The notes below the pieces were generated by a model that saw only the letters and a list, made by a program, of their open reading frames with translations, was not told the origin of the DNA and searched no databases. Position numbers and translations under genes: made by a program. From contig NZ_CANMRA010000004.1 of assembly GCF_947500125.1 (NCBI RefSeq), positions 62,001 through 126,000 on the forward strand: a stretch of 64,000 nt of DNA, given 5' to 3'. Positions 43,503 through 52,657 of this stretch are shown one piece after another (position 1 is the stretch's first letter; every line of letters starts with the position of its first letter). Source of the DNA: an uncultured Kocuria sp. (GTDB lineage: Bacteria > Actinomycetota > Actinomycetes > Actinomycetales > Micrococcaceae).

Positions 43503-43526
43503 ACGCCCTGCGGCACCGCGGGGCGT
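43503..43526. terminator. Hairpin downstream of SARP gene
   Basis: ACGCCCTGCGG pairs with CCGCGGGGCGT (one G-T wobble) around a 2-nt loop, 21 bp past the SARP stop. Confidence 0.65.
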
Positions 43527-43547
43527 GCGCCCGCCCGGCCGGGTCGC

Positions 43548-44501
43548 TCACGCGGCCGCACCCACGGATCGGCCCAGGAAGGCCTGGAGCACGGAGGCCG
43601 CCTCCTGCCGGGCGAGCGGGGCGCGGGTTCCGGGCATCCAGTCCGCGTCGCCGAGCTGGCCGTGGAGCACCAGGAGGGCCGTCAGGACCTGGCCGAGATC
43701 GCCGCTCGTCTCGGCCGTGGCCCGCAGCATGCGGGCGTAGGAGTCCTGCAGCGCCGTGGACGGGGCGCAGCCCAGTTCGCGGGCCAGGGTCCGCCGGCAC
43801 TGCTCGTAGGCCTGCAGGCCCTCCACTGGGCGGCCCGAGCCCTCGAGCCCCAGGATCAGCACCGTCCACGCCCGCTCCTGGAGCACGTCCTCGACGAGCG
43901 CGGCCCGCGCGTGCCGCACGGCCTCGTGGTGGAGCCGCAGCCCGAGGGCGCACTCGGCGGCCGAGACGCGGGCCTCGAGCACGAGCGCGGCGTGCACCTC
44001 GCGCTGGCGCTCCGCCCACTCGCAGCGCAGCTCGTTCTCGAGCAGCGGCGCCGATGCCCGCTCGAGCGCCTCGCACCACAGGGCGTAGGCCTCGTGCGGG
44101 CGGCTGTGGCCGGCGCGCTCCACCGCCAGCTCGAACCGGCGGAGGTCCAGGTCCACGGCCTCGGCGTCCATGACGTACCCGCCGTTGGCGGTCCGCAGCG
44201 GTCCCTTGCGGCCCGCGCCGGGCTGCAGTCCGCGGCGCAGCACGCTGACGTAGCTCTCGAGGTTCTGCAGGGCGGCGGCCGGCGGCCGGTCTCCCCACAG
44301 GAGCTCGACCAGCCGGTCCTTGGACACCGGCGTGCCCAGCTGCAGCAGCAGGATCTCCAGGATCTGCCGCTGTTTCGGGCCGCCGAGCTCCTGCGCCGTC
44401 AGCACGCGGTCCCCCCGCCGCACCTCCAGCGGTCCCAGGACGCGCACGGTCAGCCGCACGCCCGGTCCGCTCATTGCCCCACCATCACCTGTCGTTGCCA
44501 C
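43548..44501 (-). CDS. SARP/BTAD-family transcriptional activator
   Basis: 317 residues from a GTG at 44501 preceded by AAGGGGG; an ATG at 44474 would remove nine residues. The N-terminal OmpR-like winged helix (VRVLGPLEVRRGDRVLTAQE; GGPKQRQILEILLLQLGTPV; LVELLWGDRPPAAALQNLES) is followed by a bacterial transcriptional activation domain of TPR-like helices (about 105-250). There is no NB-ARC ATPase, so it is a small SARP. Such regulators activate secondary-metabolite or stress genes, often via direct heptad repeats. It faces away from the oxidase cassette at 44.8-49.6 kb. Confidence 0.88.
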   Translation of the reverse strand: MATTGDGGAMSGPGVRLTVRVLGPLEVRRGDRVLTAQELGGPKQRQILEILLLQLGTPVSKDRLVELLWGDRPPAAALQNLESYVSVLRRGLQPGAGRKGPLRTANGGYVMDAEAVDLDLRRFELAVERAGHSRPHEAYALWCEALERASAPLLENELRCEWAERQREVHAALVLEARVSAAECALGLRLHHEAVRHARAALVEDVLQERAWTVLILGLEGSGRPVEGLQAYEQCRRTLARELGCAPSTALQDSYARMLRATAETSGDLGQVLTALLVLHGQLGDADWMPGTRAPLARQEAASVLQAFLGRSVGAAA

Positions 44502-44619
44502 GGGTCCCCCTTCCCGAAAGTGAATTCCAGTGTGGGGTGTCTCCCCGTCGTCGGGTCAGCCCCCTGCGGGGGGTCCCGCACCCCCCAAAAATGGGGGTCC
44601 GGTGCCGGCGCCCGGATCC

Positions 44620-44685
44620 GGAGGAGAGCGGAGCCGGGCCCGGAGGAGAGCGGAGCCGGGCCCGGAGGAGAGCGGAGCCGGACCC
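44620..44685. repeat. Three tandem 22-bp repeats
   Basis: Units start at 44620, 44642 and 44664, each beginning GGAGGAGAGCGGAGCCGG; the third differs by one base. It sits between the divergent SARP and the anchored-protein gene, where promoters should be. Confidence 0.9.
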
Positions 44686-44789
44686 GGGGACGTCACGGAT
44701 GACGCCGTGTGTCCTCCCCGGTCCGCAGTCCCGGGGCGTGGCTGCCGGCCGGCAACTTTTCTTCAAGGTCGGCTCCTCATCGTGCTGGC

Positions 44790-45338
44790 ATGACCTCTTC
44801 CGCCACGCTTCCGGCCTCCGGCGCCCCGGCTCGGGCCCGCCCCGCGGGCCGCGGCTCCCGGCTCTGGGTGCTGCCCGCCGTCTTCCTCCTCGGCCTGCTC
44901 GGGGTGCTGGGCGCCGCGGTGCTGGGCCAGGACGAGGAGCCGGGCGCCCCGCTGGGTGCGGTCGCCACCGTGCCCGGCGGCCTCGCCCGCGTCAACGGCG
45001 TCCTGCCGGAGGAGCCGGACGCCGGCGCGCCGGCCGCCGGAAGCGAGACCGCAGAGGACGGCACCCACCGCGTCCGGATCCTGCTCGAGCTCACCGCGCT
45101 CGAGCCCGGGGGCGTCGACTTCGACGCCGCCGACTGGGAGGTGGAGCGCCTCGGCGGCGAGTCCTCCCGCGCTCTGCACGCCTCCGTCCAGGAGCAGGCG
45201 CTCGCCCAGGGCGAGGCCCTGCGGACCGAGCTTCTCTTCGAGGTCCCGGACCGGGCCCTCGAGCTGACCCTCGAGGGTCCCCGCAGCGCACGCCTGTCCC
45301 TCGGGACCGACCACCACCGCGGTGGTGGTCCCCGGTGA
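44790..45338 (+). CDS. Membrane-anchored Ig-like (DUF4352-like) protein
   Basis: 182 residues. A basic N-terminus and one helix ([20 protein letters not shown], about 25-45) anchor an external domain whose strands ([51 protein letters not shown]) resemble the immunoglobulin-like DUF4352 fold. No catalytic motif. Ribosome-binding site is weak at ATG 44790. First gene of a run with the multicopper oxidase, signal peptidase and peroxidase, so it may be an accessory or scaffold of that envelope redox system. Confidence 0.6.
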   Translation: MTSSATLPASGAPARARPAGRGSRLWVLPAVFLLGLLGVLGAAVLGQDEEPGAPLGAVATVPGGLARVNGVLPEEPDAGAPAAGSETAEDGTHRVRILLELTALEPGGVDFDAADWEVERLGGESSRALHASVQEQALAQGEALRTELLFEVPDRALELTLEGPRSARLSLGTDHHRGGGPR

Positions 45339-45471
45339 CCCCCGGCACGACCCCCAGGGTGCCAGCCGCCGCGACCTCCGCGGCACGGCCGACCGTGCCC
45401 GCCGCTGCGGAGCGCAGCGCGGGGCGCGGATCCGGCCCGTCGTCGTCCTGCCAGCTCGAAGGAGAACTCCG

Positions 45472-47304
45472 ATGACCGTCTCGAGAAGAAAAGTCCTGCT
45501 GCTCGGCGGACTGGGTGCGCTGGGGGCCGGCGCACTCGCGGTGCCCACCCGCTCCGTGGAGGCCAAGTCCGCCAGCGAGCTCCGCGACTCGGACATGCCC
45601 CGGCCGTTCCGCACGCCCTTCGTCCAGGCGCCGGTGCTGCAGCCGCACGCCCGGTCCGTGGACCCGGCCGACGGGCGGCCAGTGCACCACTACGTGGTGA
45701 CCGAGCGCGCGGCCCAGGCCCAGATCCTGCCCCGGGCCGGGCTCACCACGCCCATCCTGGGCTACAACGGGATCTTCCCCGGGCCCACGATCAGCATCGA
45801 CCGGGGGACCAAGGCCGTGCTGCGGGTGCGCAACCAGTTGCCGTCCGTGCACCCCCTGGACGGGCACATCCTGTCCACCTCCACGCACCTGCACGGGTCC
45901 GCGTCCCTGCCGCAGTACGACGGCTACGCCAACGACGTCACGAACCCGGGCTTCTACAAGGACTACTACTACCCGAACTTCCAGCCGGCCCGGACCCTCT
46001 GGTACCACGACCACGGGGTGCACTACACGGCGCTCAACGCGTACTCCGGTCTCGCGGCGCAGTACCACATGCACGACCCCCTGGAGCGGGAGCTCCTGCC
46101 CCAGGGCCGCTACGACGTGGCCGTCACCGTCTCGGACGCGATGTTCGCGGAGGACGGCTCGCTCGGCTACGACGACAACAGCCACTCGGGGCTGTGGGGG
46201 GACGTCATCCTGGTCAACGGACGCCCCTGGCCCGTCATGCAGGTGCAGAAGCGCGTCTACCGGTTCCGGGTGCTCAACGCGTGCATCTCCCGGTCGCTGC
46301 GCCCCACCCTGAGCACGGGCGACCCGATCGCGATCGTCGCCACGGACGGCGGCCTGATGCCGAGCACCCAGTTCGTGAACAACTACCGGCACGCCGGGGC
46401 GGAGCGCTACGAGCTGCTCATCGACTTCCGGAAGTACCGCACCGGGCAGCGCGTCGAGCTGCGCAACCTCTCCAACGACAACAACGTGGACTACGACTAC
46501 ACCCACCAGATCATGGCGTTCGACGTCGTCGACGAGCCCGTGGACACCTCCGACCCCACCTGGAACCGGATCCCCGCGCAGCTGGACGGGCACAACGAGG
46601 TCATGGCGCTGACGGCGGGGCAGTCGACGCGCACCCGGCGCTTCGAGCTGGACCGAAGCAACGGGCTGTGGGTGATCAACGACGTCACCTGGCAGGAGGT
46701 CGTGGCCAGCGGCTACAAGAAGGTCGCCGCGCAGGTGGACGTCGACGCCGTGGAGATCTGGGAGTTCGAGAACAACTCCGGCGGCTGGTACCACCCGCTG
46801 CACATCCACCTCATCGACTTCCAGGTGCTCAGCCGCAACGGCCGCGCCGCATTCAACTACGAGCGCGGCCCCAAGGACGTCGTCTACGTGGGCGAGGGCG
46901 AGACCGTCCGGCTGCTCATGAAGTTCGGCCCCCACAAGGGCCGGTACATGATCCACTGCCACAACCTCTCCCACGAGGACCACGACATGATGGTCCAGTT
47001 CCGGGTGGGACTCTCCGAGGACGACCCGGACCCCTGGGACCCGATGACGGCCGCGCCGGCGCAGTGGGACGACGGCTCCGCCCCCGCTCCTTCCCCGAGC
47101 CCCTCGCCGAGCCCCTCGCCGAGCCCCTCGCCGAGCCCGTCCGGGAGCGCCACGCCCTCGCCGTCGCCGTCGCCCACCTCGAGCCCCTCGCCCACCTCGA
47201 GCCCCTCGCCCACGGCGAGCCCGGTGCCGACCCCGAGCCCGACGCCCACGCCGACCAAGCGGGGCAAGGGCAAGAGCGGCGGCGGGAAGCCGGAACGCCG
47301 GTGA
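45472..47304 (+). CDS. Tat-exported multicopper oxidase with Pro/Ser tail
   Basis: 610 residues. Twin-arginine signal [10 protein letters not shown] at residues 4-13. Copper motifs: HLHG near 142, [11 protein letters not shown] near 180, [12 protein letters not shown] near 443 (type 1/3 ligands) and [14 protein letters not shown] near 493, so type 1, 2 and 3 centres are present. Organisation resembles CotA/bilirubin-oxidase laccases. After residue 540 a (Ser-Pro) repeat of about 60 residues ends in a basic GKGKSGGGK stretch, probably a wall-spanning, charge-binding tail. It would oxidise phenols, metals or pigments. ATG follows GAAGGAG. Confidence 0.9.
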   Translation: MTVSRRKVLLLGGLGALGAGALAVPTRSVEAKSASELRDSDMPRPFRTPFVQAPVLQPHARSVDPADGRPVHHYVVTERAAQAQILPRAGLTTPILGYNGIFPGPTISIDRGTKAVLRVRNQLPSVHPLDGHILSTSTHLHGSASLPQYDGYANDVTNPGFYKDYYYPNFQPARTLWYHDHGVHYTALNAYSGLAAQYHMHDPLERELLPQGRYDVAVTVSDAMFAEDGSLGYDDNSHSGLWGDVILVNGRPWPVMQVQKRVYRFRVLNACISRSLRPTLSTGDPIAIVATDGGLMPSTQFVNNYRHAGAERYELLIDFRKYRTGQRVELRNLSNDNNVDYDYTHQIMAFDVVDEPVDTSDPTWNRIPAQLDGHNEVMALTAGQSTRTRRFELDRSNGLWVINDVTWQEVVASGYKKVAAQVDVDAVEIWEFENNSGGWYHPLHIHLIDFQVLSRNGRAAFNYERGPKDVVYVGEGETVRLLMKFGPHKGRYMIHCHNLSHEDHDMMVQFRVGLSEDDPDPWDPMTAAPAQWDDGSAPAPSPSPSPSPSPSPSPSPSGSATPSPSPSPTSSPSPTSSPSPTASPVPTPSPTPTPTKRGKGKSGGGKPERR

Positions 47305-47792
47305 CCGTTCCCCGGGCCCGGCGGCGCACGACCGCCGCGGTGCTGCTGGGCACCGCGGCGGTCCTCGCCTGCCGCCTGTGGCTGGTCGAACCCCTCCTCG
47401 TCGGCTCCGACAGCATGGAGCCCACCCTGCCGGAGGGCGGGGTGGTCCTGCTGCTCAAGGCCGGGGCCCCGGAGCGGCGGGCCGCCCCGGGTTCCCTGGT
47501 GGTCTTCGCGGACCCGCAGGACGGCCGCACCACGGTGAAGCGGGTCGTGGCGGCCGGGGGCCAGACCGTGGCGATCGAGGACGCCGTGCTGGTGGTCGAC
47601 GGTGAGGAGGTCCCCGAGCCCTTCGTGGATCACAGCAGGATCGACGCCACCTGGTTCGGGCCGGTCACGGTCCCGCCGGGACACCTCTTCGTGCTCGGCG
47701 ACAACCGGTACCCGTCCGTGGACTCCCGCGACTACGGGGCCGTGCCCGCCTCCTCCGTCGAGGCGACGGTGCTGCTGCCCCGCACCCCCTGA
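47301..47792 (+). CDS. Signal peptidase I (S26A), small
   Basis: 163 residues. One N-terminal helix, nucleophile Ser38 in [13 protein letters not shown], general base Lys80 in [12 protein letters not shown] and the box [20 protein letters not shown]. Complete catalytic dyad despite short length. GTG overlaps the multicopper oxidase stop by 4 bp, which is unusual for a housekeeping signal peptidase. It may be dedicated to the two exported oxidoreductases around it, though Tat substrates are also cleaved by general peptidases. Confidence 0.88.
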   Translation: MTVPRARRRTTAAVLLGTAAVLACRLWLVEPLLVGSDSMEPTLPEGGVVLLLKAGAPERRAAPGSLVVFADPQDGRTTVKRVVAAGGQTVAIEDAVLVVDGEEVPEPFVDHSRIDATWFGPVTVPPGHLFVLGDNRYPSVDSRDYGAVPASSVEATVLLPRTP

Positions 47793-47892
47793 GCGGCGCC
47801 CCGGACACGGTCCAAGACTTTTCCAAGACCCCGTCGATTCACTGGAGCAAACACCGTGCCCGCCGCGACGGGCCGTCCCGGAAGGACGCACC

Positions 47893-49572
47893 ATGGAAGC
47901 CCAGCACCCCGCCGCCTGCCCCGCGGCTCCCACGACGGGCGGACCCGGCGTCTCGCGCCGCGGCATCCTCACCGGGCTGGCGGCCGGGCTCGTGGCCCTG
48001 CCCGCCGTGGATGCCACGGCGGCCCACGCCGCTCGGCGCCGGCCGGCGCCGAGCCCCGCGGCCGGCGTCCTGTCCCGCGGCACGGGGCACGGGGCGGGTG
48101 AGCTGCGCGGCTCCCAGATCGCCGTCACGGCCGGCCGGAGAACCGAGGGGCGGTTCGGCGTCATGTTCCCGAAGCTGCCGGCCTTCGCGCCCGACGACGC
48201 GCTGCTCGACGCGCTCGCGGAGCGGATGATCGACCGGACGCCGCCGCTGTCCGACGTGTCCCTGAGCAACGACGGCTTCGACAACCCCGACATGTCCGCG
48301 GGCTTCGCCTACCTCGGGCAGTTCATCGACCACGACATGACCCTGGACCGCACGCCGATGCCGGACCAGGACCAGGACCCGAAGGCCCTGGTCAACTTCG
48401 ACACCCCCTTCTTCGACCTCGGCTCCGTGTACGGCAGGGGCCCTGGGGTCGATCCGCAGCTCTACGACCCGGCGGACCCGCGGCGGATGCGCATCGGGGT
48501 CACGCCCGACGGCCGCCCCGACCTGCCCCGCCACGCGGACGGGACGGCGGTGATCGGCGACCACCGCAACGACGAGAACCTGATCATCGCCCAGCTCCAC
48601 CTGGCGTTCCTGCAGGCGCACAACCGGTTCGTGGACTCCGGGGAGTCCTTCGAAGAGGCGCAGCGGCTGCTGCGCTGGCACTTCCAGTGGCTGATCGTGC
48701 ACGACTTCCTGCCCCACGTGGTCGGCAGGCCCCTGGTGCAGAGCATGCTGTCAGCGGGCAGGTCGGGCTCCGTGGCCGTGGACCGCCGCTTCTACAAGCC
48801 GGGCAATCCCTCCCGCCCCATGATGCCGATCGAGTACTCCGTGGGCGCCTACCGGTTCGGCCACTCCATGGTGCGGGCCGAGTACGAGATGAACGACGAG
48901 GTCACCATCCCGTTCTTCGGCTCCCCGGGCCACGACCTCCGCGGCTCCCGCCCCATCCCCTCGACGGCCCGGGCGGACTGGAACTACTTCTTCGAGATCC
49001 CCGGCATGAGCGACCCGGACGACCGCAACATGACCCGGCTCATCGACACGAAGCTCGCGCTGCCGCTGTCCGAGCTCCCGCCCACCGTGGTCAAGCACGT
49101 CGACGGGGCCATCCTCAACCTGGCCCGGCGCAACCTGCTCCGCGGCAAGCGGCTCGGGCTGCCGGCCGGACAGGATGTCGCCAGGGCGATGGGGGTCACC
49201 CCGATCCCCAACGACCGGCTGGGGCTCACCGAGCGCGGCTGGAACGGCAGGGCCCCGCTGTGGTTCTACGTGCTGAAGGAGGCCGAGCTGCTGGGCGGCC
49301 GCACCCTCGGACCGGTGGGCGGGCGGATCGTCGCCGAGGTCATCCTGGGGATCCTCGCCCTCGACCGGACCTCGTTCCTCAACGCGGACACCCCCTGGTC
49401 GCCGGCGACGACGCCCTTCGCGTGCGGCGACTTCCTGCGCCTGGCAGGGGTCGCCCCGGGCGAGTTCCCCGCGGCGGAGGACCCGGAGGACGAGCTGCCC
49501 GAGAACGGGGCGCCGGAGGGCGAGCTGCCCGAGGACGAGACGCCGGAGGACGACGTGCCCGAGGGTCTCTGA
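47893..49572 (+). CDS. Tat-exported animal-type haem peroxidase
   Basis: 559 residues. Tat signal VSRRGILTGLAAGLVAL at 20-36. Animal haem-peroxidase features: distal His147 in LGQFIDHDMTLDRTP, ANDGFDNPD-like SNDGFDNPDMS, GDHRNDENLIIAQLHLAFLQ near 224, catalytic Arg in that region, and proximal His324 in VGAYRFGHSMVRAEY. The C-terminal 45 residues are an acidic Glu/Asp/Pro repeat (PEDELPENGAPEGELPEDE). Likely uses hydrogen peroxide to oxidise halides, phenols or Mn(II) outside the cell. ATG follows GAAGGA. Last gene of the oxidase cassette. Confidence 0.9.
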   Translation: MEAQHPAACPAAPTTGGPGVSRRGILTGLAAGLVALPAVDATAAHAARRRPAPSPAAGVLSRGTGHGAGELRGSQIAVTAGRRTEGRFGVMFPKLPAFAPDDALLDALAERMIDRTPPLSDVSLSNDGFDNPDMSAGFAYLGQFIDHDMTLDRTPMPDQDQDPKALVNFDTPFFDLGSVYGRGPGVDPQLYDPADPRRMRIGVTPDGRPDLPRHADGTAVIGDHRNDENLIIAQLHLAFLQAHNRFVDSGESFEEAQRLLRWHFQWLIVHDFLPHVVGRPLVQSMLSAGRSGSVAVDRRFYKPGNPSRPMMPIEYSVGAYRFGHSMVRAEYEMNDEVTIPFFGSPGHDLRGSRPIPSTARADWNYFFEIPGMSDPDDRNMTRLIDTKLALPLSELPPTVVKHVDGAILNLARRNLLRGKRLGLPAGQDVARAMGVTPIPNDRLGLTERGWNGRAPLWFYVLKEAELLGGRTLGPVGGRIVAEVILGILALDRTSFLNADTPWSPATTPFACGDFLRLAGVAPGEFPAAEDPEDELPENGAPEGELPEDETPEDDVPEGL

Positions 49573-49652
49573 CCGTCCCGCGCTCTGCATGCTCCGGGTC
49601 CTGACCGATCCGGGCCTCCCACCGGCCCCGCGCCCGGGTGCGCCGAGGCGGG

Positions 49653-49658
49653 TACCGT
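49653..49658 (+). promoter_or_regulatory. Putative -10 hexamer, leaderless CDF transcript
   Basis: TACCGT ends 6 nt before the ATG at 49665, which would place the transcription start on the start codon. Confidence 0.45.
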
Positions 49659-49664
49659 GGAGGC

Positions 49665-50396
49665 ATGACCTCGGCATCACTCGGGGCCGCGCCCCTCACG
49701 ACCGACCGGCGGGCGGTCCTGCACCGGCGGGTGCGCTGGATCGTGGCCGGCACCATCACCTACAACGTCCTCGAGGCGGTCATCGCCCTGACGGCCGGCA
49801 CCGTCGCCTCCTCCGCGGCACTGATCGGCTTCGGCCTGGACTCGATCGTGGAGGTCCTCTCGGCCGCGGCGGTCGCCTGGCAGTTCGCCGCCCCCGACCC
49901 GCACCGCCGGGAGAAGGTGGCACTGCGGGTGATCGCGTTCTCCTTCTTCGGGCTGGCCGCCTTCGTCACCGTCGACGCGATCCGCACGCTGCTCGGGGCC
50001 GCCGAGCCCGAGCACTCCCCGGTGGGCATCGGCCTGGCCGCGGTGAGCCTGGTGGTCATGCCGCTGCTGTCATGGTTCGAGCGCCGCACCGGCCGGGAGC
50101 TGGGCTCGGCCTCGGCGGTGGCCGACTCCAAGCAGACCCTGATCTGCAGCTATCTCTCGGCCGTGCTGCTGGTGGGCCTGGTGCTCAACAGCACGCTGGG
50201 CTGGACCTGGGCCGATCCGCTGGCCGCCCTCGTCATCGCCGGGTTCGCCGTCAGGGAGGGCCTGGAGGCCTGGCGCGGGGACGCCTGCTGCACCCCGGTG
50301 GCCGTGCTCTTCGGTGACGACGAGGACGGCGACGAGGAGCACGGCGACGGGTGCGCCGGCGGGTGCGGCCCCGGCTGCTCCTGCTGCGCCCCCTGA
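49665..50396 (+). CDS. Cation diffusion facilitator-like transporter with Cys-rich tail
   Basis: 243 residues. Four to six helices (IVAGTITYNVLEAVIALTAG; IGFGLDSIVEVLSAAAVAWQ; ADSKQTLICSYLSAVLLVGL), with the HxxxD-like metal sites partly replaced (GFGLDSIVE, ADSKQT). The last 40 residues are acidic then Cys-rich (GCAGGCGPGCSCCAP), probably metal binding. It belongs to the CDF-related cation transporters lacking the cytoplasmic domain; the metal is unknown. GGAGG is too close to the ATG (1-2 nt), which agrees with a leaderless mRNA. Confidence 0.8.
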   Translation: MTSASLGAAPLTTDRRAVLHRRVRWIVAGTITYNVLEAVIALTAGTVASSAALIGFGLDSIVEVLSAAAVAWQFAAPDPHRREKVALRVIAFSFFGLAAFVTVDAIRTLLGAAEPEHSPVGIGLAAVSLVVMPLLSWFERRTGRELGSASAVADSKQTLICSYLSAVLLVGLVLNSTLGWTWADPLAALVIAGFAVREGLEAWRGDACCTPVAVLFGDDEDGDEEHGDGCAGGCGPGCSCCAP

Positions 50397-50423
50397 CCCC
50401 TGACCCCTGACCCCTGACCCCTG
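50391..50423. repeat. Heptamer CCCCTGA tandem repeats at CDF stop
   Basis: Four copies of CCCCTGA and a partial fifth, the first containing the CDF stop codon, so in-frame and out-of-frame TGA codons are multiplied. Confidence 0.9.
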
Positions 50424-50465
50424 CGCCGGGACCGCGCCGCCCCGGACACCGTGGCACGCACAGGG

Positions 50466-50504
50466 GCCGGCCCGCGCTCCGAGGGGGTCGGAGCGCGGGC
50501 CGGC
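50466..50504. terminator. 17-bp-stem bidirectional hairpin
   Basis: The arms 50466-50482 and 50488-50504 pair perfectly around GGGGG between the convergent CDF and surface-protein genes. Confidence 0.87.
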
Positions 50505-50528
50505 TGGGAGGAATGCTGCTTCAGATGC

Positions 50529-52481
50529 TCACCGGTTGCTGACCACCCCCCTCGCCTCTCCGCCGCGGGTGGACTGCACGAGCACGCTCGAGACGCGCCC
50601 GCCCGGTCCGGGCTTGGCCCGGTACTCCCAGTTGCCGAGCGAGTCCACCGGGGCGGAGCCGATCTTCACGGGCGTGCCCGAGGTCGTGTCGTAGATGTTC
50701 ACCGACGTGGCCGGGTTCAGCAGGGTGGGCGCTCCGGGGACGAGCGCCGTCCCCATGATCCGCAGCTCCTTGCCGCTCCGGTGCCGGGAGGCCGCCGCGA
50801 CGGTCACCTCGTCGTCGCTGCCGAGCGTGATCGTCGCGGGCTCGCTCTCGACCCCCGCGGCGTTGGTGACCACCAGCTGCAGGACCGGGTCCTCGTCCGG
50901 GGCGGACGGTGCCGTGGCGGCGATCGTGGTGAAGAACGGCACCATGACCTTCGGCTTGGCCACGGTCGGGTCGCTGAACCTCACCTCGGGCCCGCTCACC
51001 TGCGACCACTCGTAGGTGGCGGCGTTCGTGGACCCGCTGCCGTCCAGCTCCGTGGCCATCCCTCGGGCGACCGATCCCGGCAGAGCGGCGACGGCCGCGG
51101 TGGCCGCGGGCTGCTCGACGTCGGGGTTGTCCGGGGTCGTGCCGTCCGTGACGGGACCGGGATCCGGCTGGGGCTCGACCGGGTCCTCCCCGACCGGGGA
51201 GGCCTCCCCGCCGGTGATCACCACGGGCACGGTGGTGCTGCTCGTCCCGGAGGTGGAGACCGTGGCCTCGACCGGGGGAGCGGCCGTGGTGAACGTGCCC
51301 TTGAAGAGGTTCGCGGTGCCGGTGGCCTCGAGCGTCCCGAAGCCGGCGACCTCCGGGGCGGTCCCGGAGGAGGACGTCGCCTCGACGGTCAGCGCGGTGC
51401 CGTCGTAGGTCGCGGCGGTCGCCACCGAGACGTCGGTGACGGCGACCTCTGCGCTGCTGACGGGCTTGTCCCCGAGGTTCCGGACCGTCACGCTCGCCGG
51501 CGCGGCGCCCGTGTACGCGATCCGGGCGTAGGCCCGCTCGGAGTCGCCCTCGTCCTTCTCCATGGGCGTGGTGCTGAACACGCCGTCCTGGCCGACCACC
51601 TCGAGCTGGTCCCCGCGGCTCGTGGCGAAGACGTCGATGTGGCCTCCTCCGACGACGGCCCGGTCGGCCTGCACCCCCGTGTTGGTGGAGAGCTTGCCCA
51701 TCACGGAGAACTGGTCGTTGCGGGCGGTGGCGCCGTCCGCGGTCGTCACCTCGAAGAAGTTGGTGCCGAGCGGGCTGCCCGTCACGGTGTGCTCGACGTC
51801 GGGATTGCCGAGGTAGCCCTCGGGAGCCCCGCTGTCCCACTGCAGGAACGGCCCGATGTCCCCCTTGAGCGGCGTCTGGAAGTTGCCGACGGCCGGTGAG
51901 ACGTCCTCCACCAGGCGACCGCGGCCCCGCTCGTCGGTGTCGACCGTCACGGTGCCGTAGGGGTGCGTGAACGTCAGGGTGGTGTTGGGTGCGGCGTCGT
52001 CCACGTCGACGCGCTGGCGGGCGAAGACTACCTGGTCCCCGGCAATGGGATTCTCGTTGGCGAAGGCGGCCTCGAGCGCGAGGGTGAGGACCGCGTCCCC
52101 GCCGCCCGGCACGGCGACCTCGGAGCCGGCGAGCATGTAGAAGGCCTCGCCGGGGAAGTTGTCCGGGAAGGAGATGGGCTGCAGCGGGTCCGGGACGTCC
52201 CCGGGCGGGAAGGCGCACAGCGGGTTGTCGGCCTCCAGGCACAGTTCCGTGCGGACCTTGCCACTGTCCTCGTACCAGGCGGGGAAGCCGTGCTCGGTGT
52301 TCACGGGACCCACGGCGGTCAGCCCGCCCGGGTTGCGCTGGACGACCTCGGTCGCGGCGACCGACGCGCTGATGCCGCCCGCACCGAGCACGAGGGCTGC
52401 GGCCGCGGCGACCGTGCGGCGTCCTCGCGGACGCTGTGGCGGGTCCCGCAGCAGTTCGCGGGGACCGGATGAGGTGTTCAT
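50529..52481 (-). CDS. Large secreted protein with PKD-like region
   Basis: 650 residues. Signal peptide at about 20-45 (RTVAAAAALVLGAGGISASV). The body is rich in Thr, Val, Gly and Asp with beta-sandwich character. Residues about 455-560 (ALPGSVARGMATELDGSGST ... YEWSQVSGPEVRFSD ... VVTNAAGVESEP) are PKD/Ig-like. No LPXTG or membrane anchor at the C-terminus, so it is probably released. Residues 60-330 (NTEHGFPAWYEDSGKVRTEL; QWDSGAPEGYLGNPDVEHTV) resemble uncharacterised secreted actinobacterial proteins. ATG follows CGAGGAGA. Function unknown; adhesion or matrix role is a guess. Confidence 0.75.
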   Translation of the reverse strand: MNTSSGPRELLRDPPQRPRGRRTVAAAAALVLGAGGISASVAATEVVQRNPGGLTAVGPVNTEHGFPAWYEDSGKVRTELCLEADNPLCAFPPGDVPDPLQPISFPDNFPGEAFYMLAGSEVAVPGGGDAVLTLALEAAFANENPIAGDQVVFARQRVDVDDAAPNTTLTFTHPYGTVTVDTDERGRGRLVEDVSPAVGNFQTPLKGDIGPFLQWDSGAPEGYLGNPDVEHTVTGSPLGTNFFEVTTADGATARNDQFSVMGKLSTNTGVQADRAVVGGGHIDVFATSRGDQLEVVGQDGVFSTTPMEKDEGDSERAYARIAYTGAAPASVTVRNLGDKPVSSAEVAVTDVSVATAATYDGTALTVEATSSSGTAPEVAGFGTLEATGTANLFKGTFTTAAPPVEATVSTSGTSSTTVPVVITGGEASPVGEDPVEPQPDPGPVTDGTTPDNPDVEQPAATAAVAALPGSVARGMATELDGSGSTNAATYEWSQVSGPEVRFSDPTVAKPKVMVPFFTTIAATAPSAPDEDPVLQLVVTNAAGVESEPATITLGSDDEVTVAAASRHRSGKELRIMGTALVPGAPTLLNPATSVNIYDTTSGTPVKIGSAPVDSLGNWEYRAKPGPGGRVSSVLVQSTRGGEARGVVSNR

Positions 52482-52657
52482 GGTGTCTCCTCGAGTAGTG
52501 ACGGTGCTGATAGCGCGAATATGCAAAGTCACACTTGAGAAAACCCTGTGGCGCCGCTCTCCGGCCGCGGACCGGGGCGGAACCGGGCGGGGGGCGGCCG
52601 CGACGCGGGACGTCACGCGGGGACCGGGACCCCTCGGACGCTCACGGCCGCAACCGC

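Noticed and set aside
47090-47230. Repetitive CCGAGCCCCTCG array, CRISPR-like at first glance
   Set aside because: It is in frame and encodes the Ser-Pro tail of the multicopper oxidase; no spacers or cas genes.
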